Positions 9,051-17,169 of a DNA stretch of 64,000 nucleotides are shown here, in pieces. The notes under the pieces are model-generated. The model was given only the letters and a program-made list of their open reading frames with translations, did not search any database and was not told the origin of the DNA. Where the stretch lies: positions 1-64,000 of the forward strand of contig JBFWVC010000002.1 in the NCBI GenBank assembly GCA_050246945.1. Reading direction: 5' to 3'. This stretch comes from JAEUMD01 sp050246945. GTDB taxonomy: Bacteria; Pseudomonadota; Alphaproteobacteria; Rhizobiales; Hyphomicrobiaceae. The translations under genes were made by a program, and so were the position numbers. The stretch's first letter is position 1. Every line of letters starts with the position of its first letter.

Positions 9051-9762
9051 CGGTGAAAATTAGAAACTCCAACGCCAGTCTGACGAGTTCACCCGAACCA
9101 CACTCCTGAAGATCCCTCACGAATTGCGGAACCGCCTCGTAATGCATTGCTTCGAAGTGGCGTCGCCGATCAGGCGGCCTTGGCAGACCGGAACCTACGC
9201 CAACGGCGGGATTAGCCCCTGCGCGGTGGCCGGCAACGGTGGCCCGCTCAAGGACTGCGCGAATGCGCTGCCGGACGCGCCGTGCTGTTTCGTGCTTCGG
9301 GAGCCAGATCGGCATCAAGACTGATAGGACATCGGCCGAGGTGATCTCGGAGACCAGTTTTTGGCCGATTACAGGGAAAGCGTAGGCGCGAAGCGTGTTG
9401 ATCCACTGACTGCTGTGCTTGCCGTTGGACCAAGCGTTGAGTCTCTGTCGGTGGACCGCTATAGCAGCCTCAGCAAATGTAGGAACGGCGGTTCGCACAG
9501 CTTGCTGAGCCGCAACCGGATCTAGGCCGTTGCGTGCGAACCTTCGTAGATCAATCGCTTTTTCACGAGCTTCGGCGAGCGTCACCGCGTTCGCCGAACC
9601 AAGCCCGATATCGCGCCGTTGCCCGCGCACGCTGATGCGGAGGACCCAGCGCTTGGCACCGGTCGTCTCGACACGAAGCATGAGGCCTTGCCCGTCTCGA
9701 TAGACTCCCGGACGGCGGCATTGCTTCACGAAGACAGAGGTCAGGGCATTTGCTTTCGTCAC
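9050..9762 (-). pseudogene. Arm-type (DUF4102) tyrosine integrase, C-terminus lost
   Basis: From a GTG at 9762 the frame encodes the Arm-DNA-binding domain (GLMLRVETTGAKRWVLRI, DIGLGSANAVTLAEARE) and the core-binding domain (NGKHSSQWINTLRAYAFPVIG), closely like the intact integrase at 45805-46992. At FLIFTVARTG, the point of the first catalytic Arg, the homology ends and unrelated residues (SLRRHMAG) follow. The remaining catalytic His-x-x-Arg and Tyr are absent. The break coincides with the end of the plus-strand recombinase fragment. The open frame upstream to 9870 is not integrase-like. Confidence 0.85.
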
Positions 9763-9934
9763 TTTCGCCTCGCGACGCCAATCCCCCTTCCTGTCCCCCT
9801 TTCTTGATGCGCTGACATGGCATTTCGCGGGCAAACATGAGCCGATGCGAAGGAAACATTGTGGAGCCAACCGAGCGTTTTAGCTTGCCTTTTAGGAGCT
9901 AAGAGCGGTTCTGAATTGTCGTGAGGTGAATATA

Positions 9935-9955
9935 GCTGGCGGAGACGGAGTCCGC
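9935..9955. repeat. 21-bp repeat, copy 1 (att-core candidate)
   Basis: Identical to 45645-45665 and in the same orientation. It contains GGCGGA-N7-TCCGC, an almost perfect inverted repeat. It is 170 bp from the start of the truncated integrase at 9050-9762, on its 5' side. Confidence 0.6.
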
Positions 9956-10068
9956 AGAACACCTGTTCGATCGAGTTCATCCCCGTTCACGCTCTCCCTG
10001 ATTATCAACAGTTTTTAGCTGAAGCTATACGCATCGGTCCGGGGCTGACCGCCCCAAACCGTGTTATA

Positions 10069-10089
10069 TGCTGGGGTAAATGTTGGGGT
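10069..10089 (+). promoter_or_regulatory. Direct repeat upstream of integrase (arm-site candidate)
   Basis: TGCTGGGGT and TGTTGGGGT repeat with a 12-bp period. The same pair in the other order (TGTTGGGGT, TGCTGGGGT, 12-bp period) stands at 45582-45602 upstream of the second island's integrase. The preceding bases AAACCGYGT are also shared. Likely integrase arm-type binding or promoter sequence; inference only. Confidence 0.45.
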
Positions 10090-10157
10090 GCGCTTTGCGC
10101 ACTTGGTTTGAATCCCATTCAAGGATTCGAACCGTAGTCACTCGGGTTGCGCGGGAA

Positions 10158-11396
10158 ATGCCACGACTAATCAAACGCCTGAATGCGCGTGCGGTTCAAA
10201 CGCTCACCAAGCCAGGACGGCATAGCGACGGTGGCGGCCTATATCTTGTTGTAGATCAGCGCGGGTCCAAGCGCTGGATCTTCCTCTACCGCCGTCGTCG
10301 AGACGGCAAGCTGTCCGAAATGGGTCTTGGCGGCCTCACGGCGGTTCCCCTAGCTGAAGCGCGTAAGAAGGCGGCCGAAGCGCGTGCCTTGCTCGCATCG
10401 GGGCGCGATCCGATTGAGTCTCGGCGATCAGACGAGCGACAGCCCGCTATCCCGACATTTGCCGAGATGGCCGATCAAGTCATTGCTGCGCTAGAGGGGT
10501 CTTGGCGGAACGAGAAACATCGAGCTCAATGGCGCACTACGCTGACGACCTACTGCGCGCCGATCCGCTCCAAACCGGTCGATGCGATCCAAACAGCCGA
10601 TGTCCTGGCCATTTTGAGTCCAATTTGGCGCAGCAAGGCTGAGACCGCCTCCCGTCTACGGGGGCGAATCGAAAAGGTGCTCGATGCCGCCAAGGCGCAC
10701 GGCTTTCGGACAGGCGAGAACCCAGCGCGCTGGCGTGGCCATCTGGATCACCTTCTCGGCAAGCGGCCCAAGCTCCGACGCGGCCACCATCCGGCGATGC
10801 CTTGGCAGGAGGTGCCAACCTTTGTCCGGCGTCTGCGAGCACGAAACGGCACAGCCGCACGATGCCTGGAGTTCATCATTCTCACTCAGCCGCGCTCTGG
10901 AGAGGTCCTGCGGTCTGTTCGTGACGGACAGATTGAAGGGATGCGTTGGATCGAAATCGACTGGGAGGCCGGCATCTGGACCGTGCCCGCTGTCCGCATG
11001 AAAACTGGCCGTGAACATCGCAAACCATTGAGCGCGCGCGCCCTCGGAATTCTGCGTGAAATGTATGAAGCACAGTGTGGGGACTTCGTCTTTCCCAGTC
11101 AGGATGGCAACATACCACTATCCGACATGGCTCTCGAAATGGTGCTGCGCCGAATGGACGCCAAGCCCGCAACGGTTCATGGCTTCCGCAGTTCCTTTCG
11201 GGACTGGGCAGGAGAGGCAACAAGCCATCCGCGTGAGATAGCCGAGGCGGCGCTCTCGCATACTGTAGGGGACGCGGTCGAGCGCGCTTACCGCCGTGGA
11301 GACGCGCTCGAGAAGCGCCGCGCGCTCATGGAGGCTTGGGCGAGGTTCTGCGATGGTGCCGACAACATCATAAATTTGGCGGAGCATTCGGCATGA
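10158..11396 (+). CDS. Tyrosine integrase with Arm DNA-binding domain, island 1
   Basis: A 412-residue recombinase that inserts and excises the first island. Residues about 1-95 are the DUF4102 Arm domain (GRHSDGGGLYLVVDQRGSKRW), followed by a SAM-like core-binding domain (HRAQWRTTLTTYC). The catalytic domain has Arg (TQPRSGEV), His-x-x-Arg (HGFRSSFRDW), a later His (LSHTVGD) and the nucleophile Tyr (ERAYRRGD). The frame is open from 10080, but MPRLIKRLNARAV at 10158 is the usual start of the family. It overlaps the next gene by 4 bp (ATGA). Confidence 0.92.
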   Translation: MPRLIKRLNARAVQTLTKPGRHSDGGGLYLVVDQRGSKRWIFLYRRRRDGKLSEMGLGGLTAVPLAEARKKAAEARALLASGRDPIESRRSDERQPAIPTFAEMADQVIAALEGSWRNEKHRAQWRTTLTTYCAPIRSKPVDAIQTADVLAILSPIWRSKAETASRLRGRIEKVLDAAKAHGFRTGENPARWRGHLDHLLGKRPKLRRGHHPAMPWQEVPTFVRRLRARNGTAARCLEFIILTQPRSGEVLRSVRDGQIEGMRWIEIDWEAGIWTVPAVRMKTGREHRKPLSARALGILREMYEAQCGDFVFPSQDGNIPLSDMALEMVLRRMDAKPATVHGFRSSFRDWAGEATSHPREIAEAALSHTVGDAVERAYRRGDALEKRRALMEAWARFCDGADNIINLAEHSA

Positions 11397-12115
11397 CACT
11401 GACACGTCCGGAATTGATGCCTCTCAGCGAGGCTATCTGCTTCGCGCTCTACGGCTGCACGCCGGCAGACCTGTCAGCCGACGCCTATGAACCCTCTCAC
11501 AGCGGCATACTGACAGATGTCCCCATACACGAACAACATATGGCATGGGCAAAGTTCGAGTGCGCTCTCAGTCGTGCTGGGCTCGAGGGAAAAGTGCAGT
11601 TTCAGTTTGCAAATGGCGGGACCGCGCATCACGTGGACGTTGCGCATTTCGGTCAAACGCGAGGCTTTACGACAATTGAGAACACGATCGCAGCTGCGCC
11701 CCACTACGCTGAGATCAGGCACCCAAGCGACCGATGTGGAGCCGATATACGAGGCGTTTCCGTCGAACGCAGGTCCTTTGAAGACTGGCGCCGCCAAACC
11801 TATCGGCAATTGAAGGCTCGCAATCAGAGCATCGACGATCCGCAAACAAAGATGACCGGGCGAAGTGCGGCAAAACGTGGACGACGGCCTGCTTATCCTT
11901 GGCAAGACTGCAAATCAGCCTTTCTGGAAAGGCTCGACTACATGGGAATGTGGGCGGCAGATGCTGAGGAAGGATGGCGTCAACAGGCCGACGCTGAGAA
12001 GTGGGTTATTGCCTGGTTCCAGTCTCAACGCATTGATGAGCCAGCCGATTCCACAGTGCGAGGGCATGTCGGCACTTGGCGTGACGAGTGGCTAAAGTCC
12101 AAGGGCAGTAAATAA
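11393..12115 (+). CDS. Unknown protein coupled to the island 1 integrase
   Basis: A 240-residue protein that I do not recognise. ATG 11393 overlaps the integrase stop and is preceded by GGAG at a good distance; the longer frame from 11336 lies inside the integrase. It has no membrane segment or signal peptide. A short basic patch (KRGRRPAYPW) and a Trp-rich C-terminal half (GMWAADAEEGW, WVIAWF, GTWRDEW) are visible. The basic, Trp-rich tail and its coupling to the integrase suggest a role in island mobility or regulation, which is a guess. Confidence 0.7.
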   Translation: MTLTRPELMPLSEAICFALYGCTPADLSADAYEPSHSGILTDVPIHEQHMAWAKFECALSRAGLEGKVQFQFANGGTAHHVDVAHFGQTRGFTTIENTIAAAPHYAEIRHPSDRCGADIRGVSVERRSFEDWRRQTYRQLKARNQSIDDPQTKMTGRSAAKRGRRPAYPWQDCKSAFLERLDYMGMWAADAEEGWRQQADAEKWVIAWFQSQRIDEPADSTVRGHVGTWRDEWLKSKGSK

Positions 12116-12205
12116 TCAATTCTGGCCTGACATTCCTGGCATTATCGGCCGAACTGCTGCGCAAATCAGCGCACGATCGTGATCACTCCAATTCGCGAGG
12201 TGATC

Positions 12206-12406
12206 ATGAAGAAATCAATACCCGAATCCGAACATCGCATTCCTCAGCAATTTGCCTACCGCATTCAGGACGCCTGTGTCGCGCTCGGAATTGGGCGCAC
12301 GTCGCTCTATCAGCTGGTCAAGTCGGGCGAGCTGAAGTGCATAAGAATTGCCGGTCGCACGCTGGTGCCGCGCTCCGAGCTCGAACGCTTGACGAGCGTC
12401 GAATGA
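12206..12406 (+). CDS. Excisionase/AlpA-like helix-turn-helix protein
   Basis: A 66-residue protein whose centre (YRIQDACVALGIGRTSLYQLVKSGELKCIRIAGRTLVPRSEL, abbreviated) is the MerR-like winged helix of excisionase and AlpA families. It probably regulates excision or the island's replication genes. ATG 12206 is chosen because GAGG stands 5 bases before it; the ORF start at 12179 has no ribosome site. It overlaps the small downstream frame by 4 bp. Confidence 0.85.
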   Translation: MKKSIPESEHRIPQQFAYRIQDACVALGIGRTSLYQLVKSGELKCIRIAGRTLVPRSELERLTSVE

Positions 12407-12525
12407 TGAAGCTCCCAAGACGACCGGCGCCCACGGAAGGCACCTCGCAGTCGCCCGATCAACTGTTCGCGCTCGTAGGTACTGCATTTGCGCGCCCAAC
12501 CGATGGCCGCGACTATGACCGATAA
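12403..12525 (+). CDS. Short unknown reading frame bridging HTH and NTPase genes
   Basis: Forty codons beginning with an ATG that overlaps the stop of the excisionase-like gene (ATGATG/TGA) and ending 11 bp inside the NTPase gene start. The product is Pro/Arg-rich at the N-terminus (KLPRRPAPTEG), with no known motif. The overlaps at both ends suggest a translationally coupled leader or a small protein; it could also be chance. Confidence 0.35.
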   Translation: MMKLPRRPAPTEGTSQSPDQLFALVGTAFARPTDGRDYDR

Positions 12526-13990
12526 AGAGATCGAGTCCCTCTGCCAGCTCTCGCCCTTGGAATACGGCCGTCAACGCCGCGATGCCGCGGCCCGTTTCGG
12601 CATAACGGTTGGATGCCTTGACGAAGCGGTCAAGGACGCGCGCAAGAACAGATCTCTGGCTGAACAGCCTCGCCAAGGCAACATTCTTTGTGGGGTCGAG
12701 CCGTGGCCAGATCCGGTTATCGGCATGGAACTGCTGGCGGATATTGCCCGCATTATCTCGCGGTTCATGGTTCTGCCCGCCGGCGCCGCGTCAACGATTG
12801 CCTTGTGGGTGATGTTTGCTCATGCGCACGACGCCGCGGACCATTCTCCAATCTTGGCAATCGAGAGCCCGGAGAAGCGATGCGGCAAAACAACCCTCTT
12901 GCAGATCCTGCACCAACTGGTGCCAAAACCGCTGCCTGCCGCCAACATCACTGCGCCTTCACTGTTTCGATCCATAGAAAAGTACTATCCGACCTTGCTC
13001 CTAGATGAAGCCGAGACCTACACGCGTAATGACGAAAACATGCGCGGCGTCTTGAACTCTGGCTTTACACGAGACTCGGCCTTCGTGATACGCACGGAGG
13101 GGGAGGACTTCGAACCCCGTCCGTTCTCAACCTGGAGCCCGAAGGTCCTCGCGCTGATCGGTGAGCTTCCAGACACCCTGCAAGATCGCAGCATCGTAGT
13201 CACCTTGCGCCGCCGATTGGAGCATGAGAGCGTCGAGCGCTTCTCGCGGAAAGCTTACTCGGCACTGCATGAACAGCGTGCCAAAGCGGCGCGATGGGCG
13301 CTCGATGACGTGCAGGCACTACAGGGCGCAGACCCAGATATGCCACCGGGTCTTGATGATCGCGCACGAGATTGTTGGCGCCCTCTCCTTGCCGTAGCAG
13401 ACATGGCCGGCGGAGACTGGCCAGAGCGGGCTCGCAAGGCCGCGCTTCAGCTGTCGTCCGCAAGGGATGGCGATGCAAATGCTTCGACCGGTGTACGGTT
13501 GCTGTCCCATATCCGAGAAGTTTTCGACGCTCGGGGTACTGATGCGATTGCGTCCAGTGAATTGGTCAGACTGTTGATCGAAAATGAGAGCTGGCCCTGG
13601 GCTGAATTGCGACAAGGTCGGCCCATCACACCGCACTGGCTCGCACGAACCCTGAAGCGTTACGACATCGCTCCTCACAAGGGGCGTATGGCGAACCAGT
13701 ACAGGCGTGATGATTTTCGCGACGCCTGGGTGCGCTACCTGCCCTCGCCCCCACCCTCCAATGAAAGTTCCACACCTCCACCCCCGGAGAGAAACAGTCG
13801 TCCAATCATGGAGTTAAATCCAGACCGCGAGGGTTGTGCAAGTTCCACACGCCGCCAAAACGTGGAACTCTTGGATTCATGTCAAGCCATTGAAATATCG
13901 CCAACTTCTTCGCCTTGTGGAGATATGGAACTTTGCGACGAAGTATTGAACGGAGACAAAGCTTCTGATGACGTGGAGGGTTTCATATGA
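12515..13990 (+). CDS. DUF3631-type P-loop NTPase (island replication protein)
   Basis: About 491 residues. A Walker A is clear (ESPEKRCGKTTLL), followed by TLLLDEAETY as Walker B and WSPKVLALIGELPDTLQDRSIVVTLRRR as sensor and arginine-finger region: the DUF3631 arrangement found in phage and plasmid primase-helicase-like proteins. The C-terminal ~80 residues are Pro/Ser-rich and poorly conserved in character; the DNA there carries inverted AGTTCCAC repeats (13764-13934). The exact start is uncertain: 12488, 12503 and 12515 are all possible and none has a strong ribosome site. It likely drives autonomous replication of the excised island. Confidence 0.8.
   Translation: MTDKEIESLCQLSPLEYGRQRRDAAARFGITVGCLDEAVKDARKNRSLAEQPRQGNILCGVEPWPDPVIGMELLADIARIISRFMVLPAGAASTIALWVMFAHAHDAADHSPILAIESPEKRCGKTTLLQILHQLVPKPLPAANITAPSLFRSIEKYYPTLLLDEAETYTRNDENMRGVLNSGFTRDSAFVIRTEGEDFEPRPFSTWSPKVLALIGELPDTLQDRSIVVTLRRRLEHESVERFSRKAYSALHEQRAKAARWALDDVQALQGADPDMPPGLDDRARDCWRPLLAVADMAGGDWPERARKAALQLSSARDGDANASTGVRLLSHIREVFDARGTDAIASSELVRLLIENESWPWAELRQGRPITPHWLARTLKRYDIAPHKGRMANQYRRDDFRDAWVRYLPSPPPSNESSTPPPPERNSRPIMELNPDREGCASSTRRQNVELLDSCQAIEISPTSSPCGDMELCDEVLNGDKASDDVEGFI
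13764..13934. repeat. Inverted AGTTCCAC/GTGGAACT cluster at the end of the NTPase gene
   Basis: Two left-hand units (AAAGTTCCAC at 13764 and AAGTTCCAC at 13840) and two right-hand units (GTGGAACT at 13862 and TGGAACTTT at 13926) form nested inverted repeats. They overlap the low-complexity tail of the DUF3631 gene. Candidate replication origin or binding sites of the island; see findings. Confidence 0.5.
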
Positions 13991-14613
13991 GCCCAATGTC
14001 GCTTGCCACTGAAATCATCGCTGCCGCCGAGCGGGCGGGGCTGCGCCTTGATGTTCACAACGGCGCAATCCGCTTTCGCGGCCCCAGGGCCGCTCTTCAA
14101 CCGGACTTGCTTGATAAGTTGCGGCGTTATCGGCTGGCCGTTATCGCTGCGCTATCGGCACCACCTACCGACAACAAGATTGCCAACATCGACCACGTGC
14201 AACAAGGGGCAAACATCCCCGATGGCACAGAGTTATCGGAATGGTACGCAACCGAAATCAACGTTTCGATTGATAAACTCCCAGAGCCAACGTCCTTGGA
14301 AGGCTACCGGCTGCTGGACCTAACGCGCCTGTTCTTGAACACGCCCAACTTCTCGCGAGCAGTGCAATTCGGATGGAGCCGCGAAGAACTGTTTGGGATT
14401 GGACCCAATTCAATATTCGACCACGTGAGCGCATTGGGGCTCATTCCCGCGCTGGCATTTCCACTCTGGATGCACAAGCTTGAAAGCATCCAGGAAGACC
14501 GGGCGATGATGCGAGCCCGTAACGGCTCTATGTACGTTTATCATCGTGTCCGCTCGGTCTGCAGTGGCATGCAACCATGGTGGGAAAGCGATCAGGTCGT
14601 GTCGCAATGGTGA
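13987..14613 (+). CDS. Protein with TubC-like N-terminal docking domain
   Basis: A 208-residue protein. Residues 6-55 (ATEIIAAAERAGLRLDVHNG...RFRGPRAALQPDLLDKLRRYRLAVIAAL) match the pattern of the TubC N-terminal docking domain known from NRPS/PKS proteins. The same small fold is seen in proteins of mobile elements. The rest is not recognised. A GGAGGG site is 6 bases before the ATG, and the start overlaps the NTPase stop by 4 bp, so it is expressed with the replication protein and may dock onto it. That partner idea is inference. Confidence 0.65.
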   Translation: MSPMSLATEIIAAAERAGLRLDVHNGAIRFRGPRAALQPDLLDKLRRYRLAVIAALSAPPTDNKIANIDHVQQGANIPDGTELSEWYATEINVSIDKLPEPTSLEGYRLLDLTRLFLNTPNFSRAVQFGWSREELFGIGPNSIFDHVSALGLIPALAFPLWMHKLESIQEDRAMMRARNGSMYVYHRVRSVCSGMQPWWESDQVVSQW

Positions 14614-14722
14614 ACGGCGGCAGTCGCCAATATCCATAAGCGTCAATGTCGCAAGCTTTTCCACATAGTCGAAAAAGTCGAAAATTCGTAGATGATTTCG
14701 GCAAAAAGCGGAGGTCCGTCAC

Positions 14723-15424
14723 ATGGGTGGCCTAGGTTCCGGACGACCATACCGGGGCAAACGAACCGTCGATTCTTGCCGATCACTTGACGTGAACCGG
14801 CTGCGCAAGGCCGGGGCTCTGACACCCAGATACATCGGCGTTTGGAATTGGTCGAGGAATGGTCAGAAGGTTGCTGCCATAGGGCTGATCGGAAGCGAAG
14901 GCCGCATAGTCCTGTCCTACCGTGTCAGCGTGTACGGTGGAGAGTCGGAAGACATCAATGAGCCTGTACGGGTCGTGTGGCTGGCCTGCCACTTTGGCGG
15001 CGCACGCCCCTATTTCATTTGCCCAGGCGTTGTCGATGGGCAGCCATGCCAGCGGCGGGTTGCAAAACTCTATGCTGGAGGGCGGTATTTTTGTTGTCGT
15101 TGCTGCTACCGGCTCAGCTACGCGAGCCAAAGCGAGGGCCGGAACGACCGAGCAAGACGCCGCGCCGATAAGATCCGTGCGCGACTGGGCGCCGATCCCG
15201 ATATCTGCTTTCCCGATCGACCGAAGGGTATGTGGCAGACGACCTATGAACGCTTAATCTCGCAAATCGCCGTCGCTGAGGACTTGGCCGATGAACGCCT
15301 GATCCGGGTCGCGGCTAAGCTCAAGGCTGCTCACGAGAAGCGTTTGAAGAAGAAGCGCACGCGAGCTGAAGGAGCACGTTCACCAAGTGCCCGGTCTCGG
15401 GGCCGGGCAGCGCAACAATGCTGA
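14723..15424 (+). CDS. Zinc-ribbon protein of the MGGxGSGR type (second copy)
   Basis: A 233-residue paralogue of the protein at 6169-6753. It starts MGGLGSGRP, has a CPGVVDGQPC...CCRCC metal-binding region with the same spacing, the block YASQSEGRNDRARR, and a long basic C-terminal tail (KAAHEKRLKKKRTRA). A GGAGG site 8 bases before ATG 14723 supports the start. It belongs to the island 1 gene set, ends 7 bp inside the next frame, and is of unknown function, plausibly nucleic-acid binding. Confidence 0.75.
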   Translation: MGGLGSGRPYRGKRTVDSCRSLDVNRLRKAGALTPRYIGVWNWSRNGQKVAAIGLIGSEGRIVLSYRVSVYGGESEDINEPVRVVWLACHFGGARPYFICPGVVDGQPCQRRVAKLYAGGRYFCCRCCYRLSYASQSEGRNDRARRRADKIRARLGADPDICFPDRPKGMWQTTYERLISQIAVAEDLADERLIRVAAKLKAAHEKRLKKKRTRAEGARSPSARSRGRAAQQC

Positions 15425-15771
15425 AGCTGCTACGTCCCTGCTTGTCCTTGATTGGCGGCATCAAGGAGCAAGACGATGAAATCCCTAAGTTGTCCTTGGA
15501 CGTCCACGAAGCCAGCACCGAGAATTTCGCGTCGTGGCTGCGGAGCCATCCGGAGATCGACACAAGCGAGATGTCCCGTCGGCGGTTGTTGAACCTATAC
15601 GGCGAGTTTTGCGAATTCTATGATCTGAAGCCACTCACGCAGGGCCGCTTTGATCGGGGGCTGAAGGAGGCTGGATTCCGGCGGCACCGTCTCTCAACCC
15701 CAGGGCGTCCTTGGGTCTATCAACTCTCGTCACAGGACATCGTTGCCGCCGCCAATCAGCGGCCACGCTAG
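15418..15771 (+). CDS. Winged-helix protein resembling primase C-terminal domains
   Basis: A 117-residue protein. The second half (LYGEFCEFYDLKPLTQGRFDRGLKEAGFRRHR...PGRPWVYQL, abbreviated) resembles the winged helix at the C-terminus of P4-type primases and similar replication proteins: an acidic helix, a recognition helix, then a GR-W-Y wing. It is the last gene of island 1 that can be recognised and is coupled to the zinc-ribbon gene by overlap. It may be a separate DNA-binding subunit of the replication machinery. Confidence 0.6.
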   Translation: MLKLLRPCLSLIGGIKEQDDEIPKLSLDVHEASTENFASWLRSHPEIDTSEMSRRRLLNLYGEFCEFYDLKPLTQGRFDRGLKEAGFRRHRLSTPGRPWVYQLSSQDIVAAANQRPR

Positions 15772-16014
15772 CGCAAGCGAGGGTGCCGTCGCCAAATGAT
15801 GTCTCTTACCGAGGGTGACGCAGACGAGATTTGAGCTCGCAGGACATGCCTGCTCATGACCCACATCGACCGTCGTGCCGGCGCTCAACACTAGTGTTGC
15901 CGTTCAGCCTTCAGCAGTTCAGTCGGCGTGGTGACCTGCTAACACAACAAACGACGAGAGCGCCCAATCCACTAGGGAATGCGCACGCTCCCGCTACTCT
16001 GGAACGAGATGATA

Positions 16015-16320
16015 CTAATTGGTCGATGGCGAGGCTCTGGGAAAGGCAACCGCTACGAACTCCCGTTTACCATCTTTCATCGCTATACCCGTCCAACGAC
16101 CGTTCCGGTCAGGTACGAGCGGCGACACGTTGGAGTAGCCCTGGGACAGCAGCAGTTTTCGCACTTGGTCGGCATTCGCGGCAACTGACATTTCCGCAGT
16201 ATATAACCCGATCGAATTGGCGGTATCAAAGTTCGCCGCTTTCGGACCTGCGGCAAGCGACGGGGCGGATAAACCAGCCAGGGCAACGGCAGCGATAGAG
16301 AGAGTACGGGACAAGCTCAT
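16015..16320 (-). CDS. Small secreted protein, PepSY-like
   Basis: A 101-residue protein with a clear signal peptide (SLSRTLSIAAVALAGLSAPSLA, cleavage likely after SLAA). The mature part QVRKLLLSQGYSNVSPLVPDRNGRW...KDGKREFVAV has the pattern of PepSY-like domains, which are often periplasmic inhibitors or modulators. AAAAGGA precedes the ATG at 16320; the upstream start at 16350 has none. It stands alone between island 1 and the fasciclin gene. Confidence 0.65.
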   Translation of the reverse strand: MSLSRTLSIAAVALAGLSAPSLAAGPKAANFDTANSIGLYTAEMSVAANADQVRKLLLSQGYSNVSPLVPDRNGRWTGIAMKDGKREFVAVAFPRASPSTN

Positions 16321-16637
16321 GTTCCTTTTCTCTGATATTGTACATGTCAAAGTGAGGTAACTTGCGTCCGCTGCATCGGCAGCGCATCTGTTATATGGTC
16401 GAGGCCGACACTCGGACCAGCGCTCGTCACAACCTTGTCAATGCCCCGTGAAGGGCTTTTATCGGGGGCACAATTGGCCGTTCTTTTTCGCCGGACCCGC
16501 TTCATCGAAGCGGCCAGCAGCCGCGTTATCACCTCATCGCTGAAGAGCGCCTTCAGGACGAGTTCGTCCAGCAGAAGGCATCCGCTTCCTGGATTTGCCA
16601 ATTATCGATTGTGAAGAGCTAGCAATTCATAAGGCAG

Positions 16638-16665
16638 AACCCGGCCAGGGGTGCCTGGCCGGGTT
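16638..16665 (-). terminator. Perfect 12-bp hairpin downstream of fasciclin gene
   Basis: AACCCGGCCAGG pairs perfectly with CCTGGCCGGGTT across a 4-base loop, beginning 22 bp after the stop of the minus-strand fasciclin gene. The following bases on that strand (CTGCCTTAT) are only weakly T-rich, so termination may be partial. Confidence 0.65.
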
Positions 16666-16686
16666 AGGAGATACGATCATCACTTC

Positions 16687-17169
16687 TTAGGAATTCGGCA
16701 TCACAACGGTGTCAATGATGTGAATAACGCCATTAGATGCCGTGACATCGGCTGTCACGACCTTTGCCTTGTCGATCATGACCCCATCAGTTGCGTCGAC
16801 GGACAATTTCGAGCCTTCTACAGTGGCTACCTGAGCCTTCTTGCCGGCAATTTCCGACGACATGATCTTGTCGGGCACAACGTGGTAGGTCAGGATCTTC
16901 ACGAGCTTGTCCTTGTTCTCCGGCTTCAAAAGGTCTTCGACAGTCCCCTTGGGGAGCTTAGCGAAAGCCTCGTCCGTTGGGGCGAAGACAGTGAATGGCC
17001 CTTTGCCCTTAAGTGTGTCCACTAGGCCGGCGGCCTTCACTGCGGCCACCAGCGTATTGAACTTGCCGGCAGATGCTGCGGTATCGACAATGTCTTTCGA
17101 CCCCGCATGAGCAGCGGTGAGAGGTAATGCCATCAGGACTGCGACAGCCAGCATTTTGAGTAGTTTCAT
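16687..17169 (-). CDS. Secreted fasciclin-domain protein
   Basis: A 160-residue protein with a signal peptide (KMLAVAVLMALPLTAAHA) and one fasciclin (FAS1) domain filling the rest. It carries both hallmark blocks: H1-like GPFTVFAPTDEAFAKLP and H2-like ASNGVIHIIDTVVMP, with the YH motif in between (ILTYHVVPDK). Bacterial members are periplasmic or extracellular adhesion-type proteins of unclear partner. Monocistronic, with a strong hairpin behind it. Confidence 0.93.
   Translation of the reverse strand: MKLLKMLAVAVLMALPLTAAHAGSKDIVDTAASAGKFNTLVAAVKAAGLVDTLKGKGPFTVFAPTDEAFAKLPKGTVEDLLKPENKDKLVKILTYHVVPDKIMSSEIAGKKAQVATVEGSKLSVDATDGVMIDKAKVVTADVTASNGVIHIIDTVVMPNS

Larger units (their letters stand above)
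9763..10157. other. Integrase spacer with att-like repeats
   Basis: It lies between two divergent integrases. It holds one copy of a 21-bp sequence repeated at 45645-45665 (here 9935-9955) and the paired TGCTGGGGT/TGTTGGGGT units at 10069-10089. A GGATTCGAACC at about 10126-10136 resembles a tRNA T-arm read backward, but no tRNA can be folded. Confidence 0.5.

Noticed and set aside
10120..10140. GGATTCGAACC resembling a reversed tRNA T-arm upstream of the integrase
   Set aside because: No acceptor, anticodon or D-arm can be paired around it; at most a remnant of an attachment site.
16347..16601. 84-codon minus-strand frame upstream of the PepSY-like gene
   Set aside because: Composition is not convincing, there is no ribosome site and no motif.
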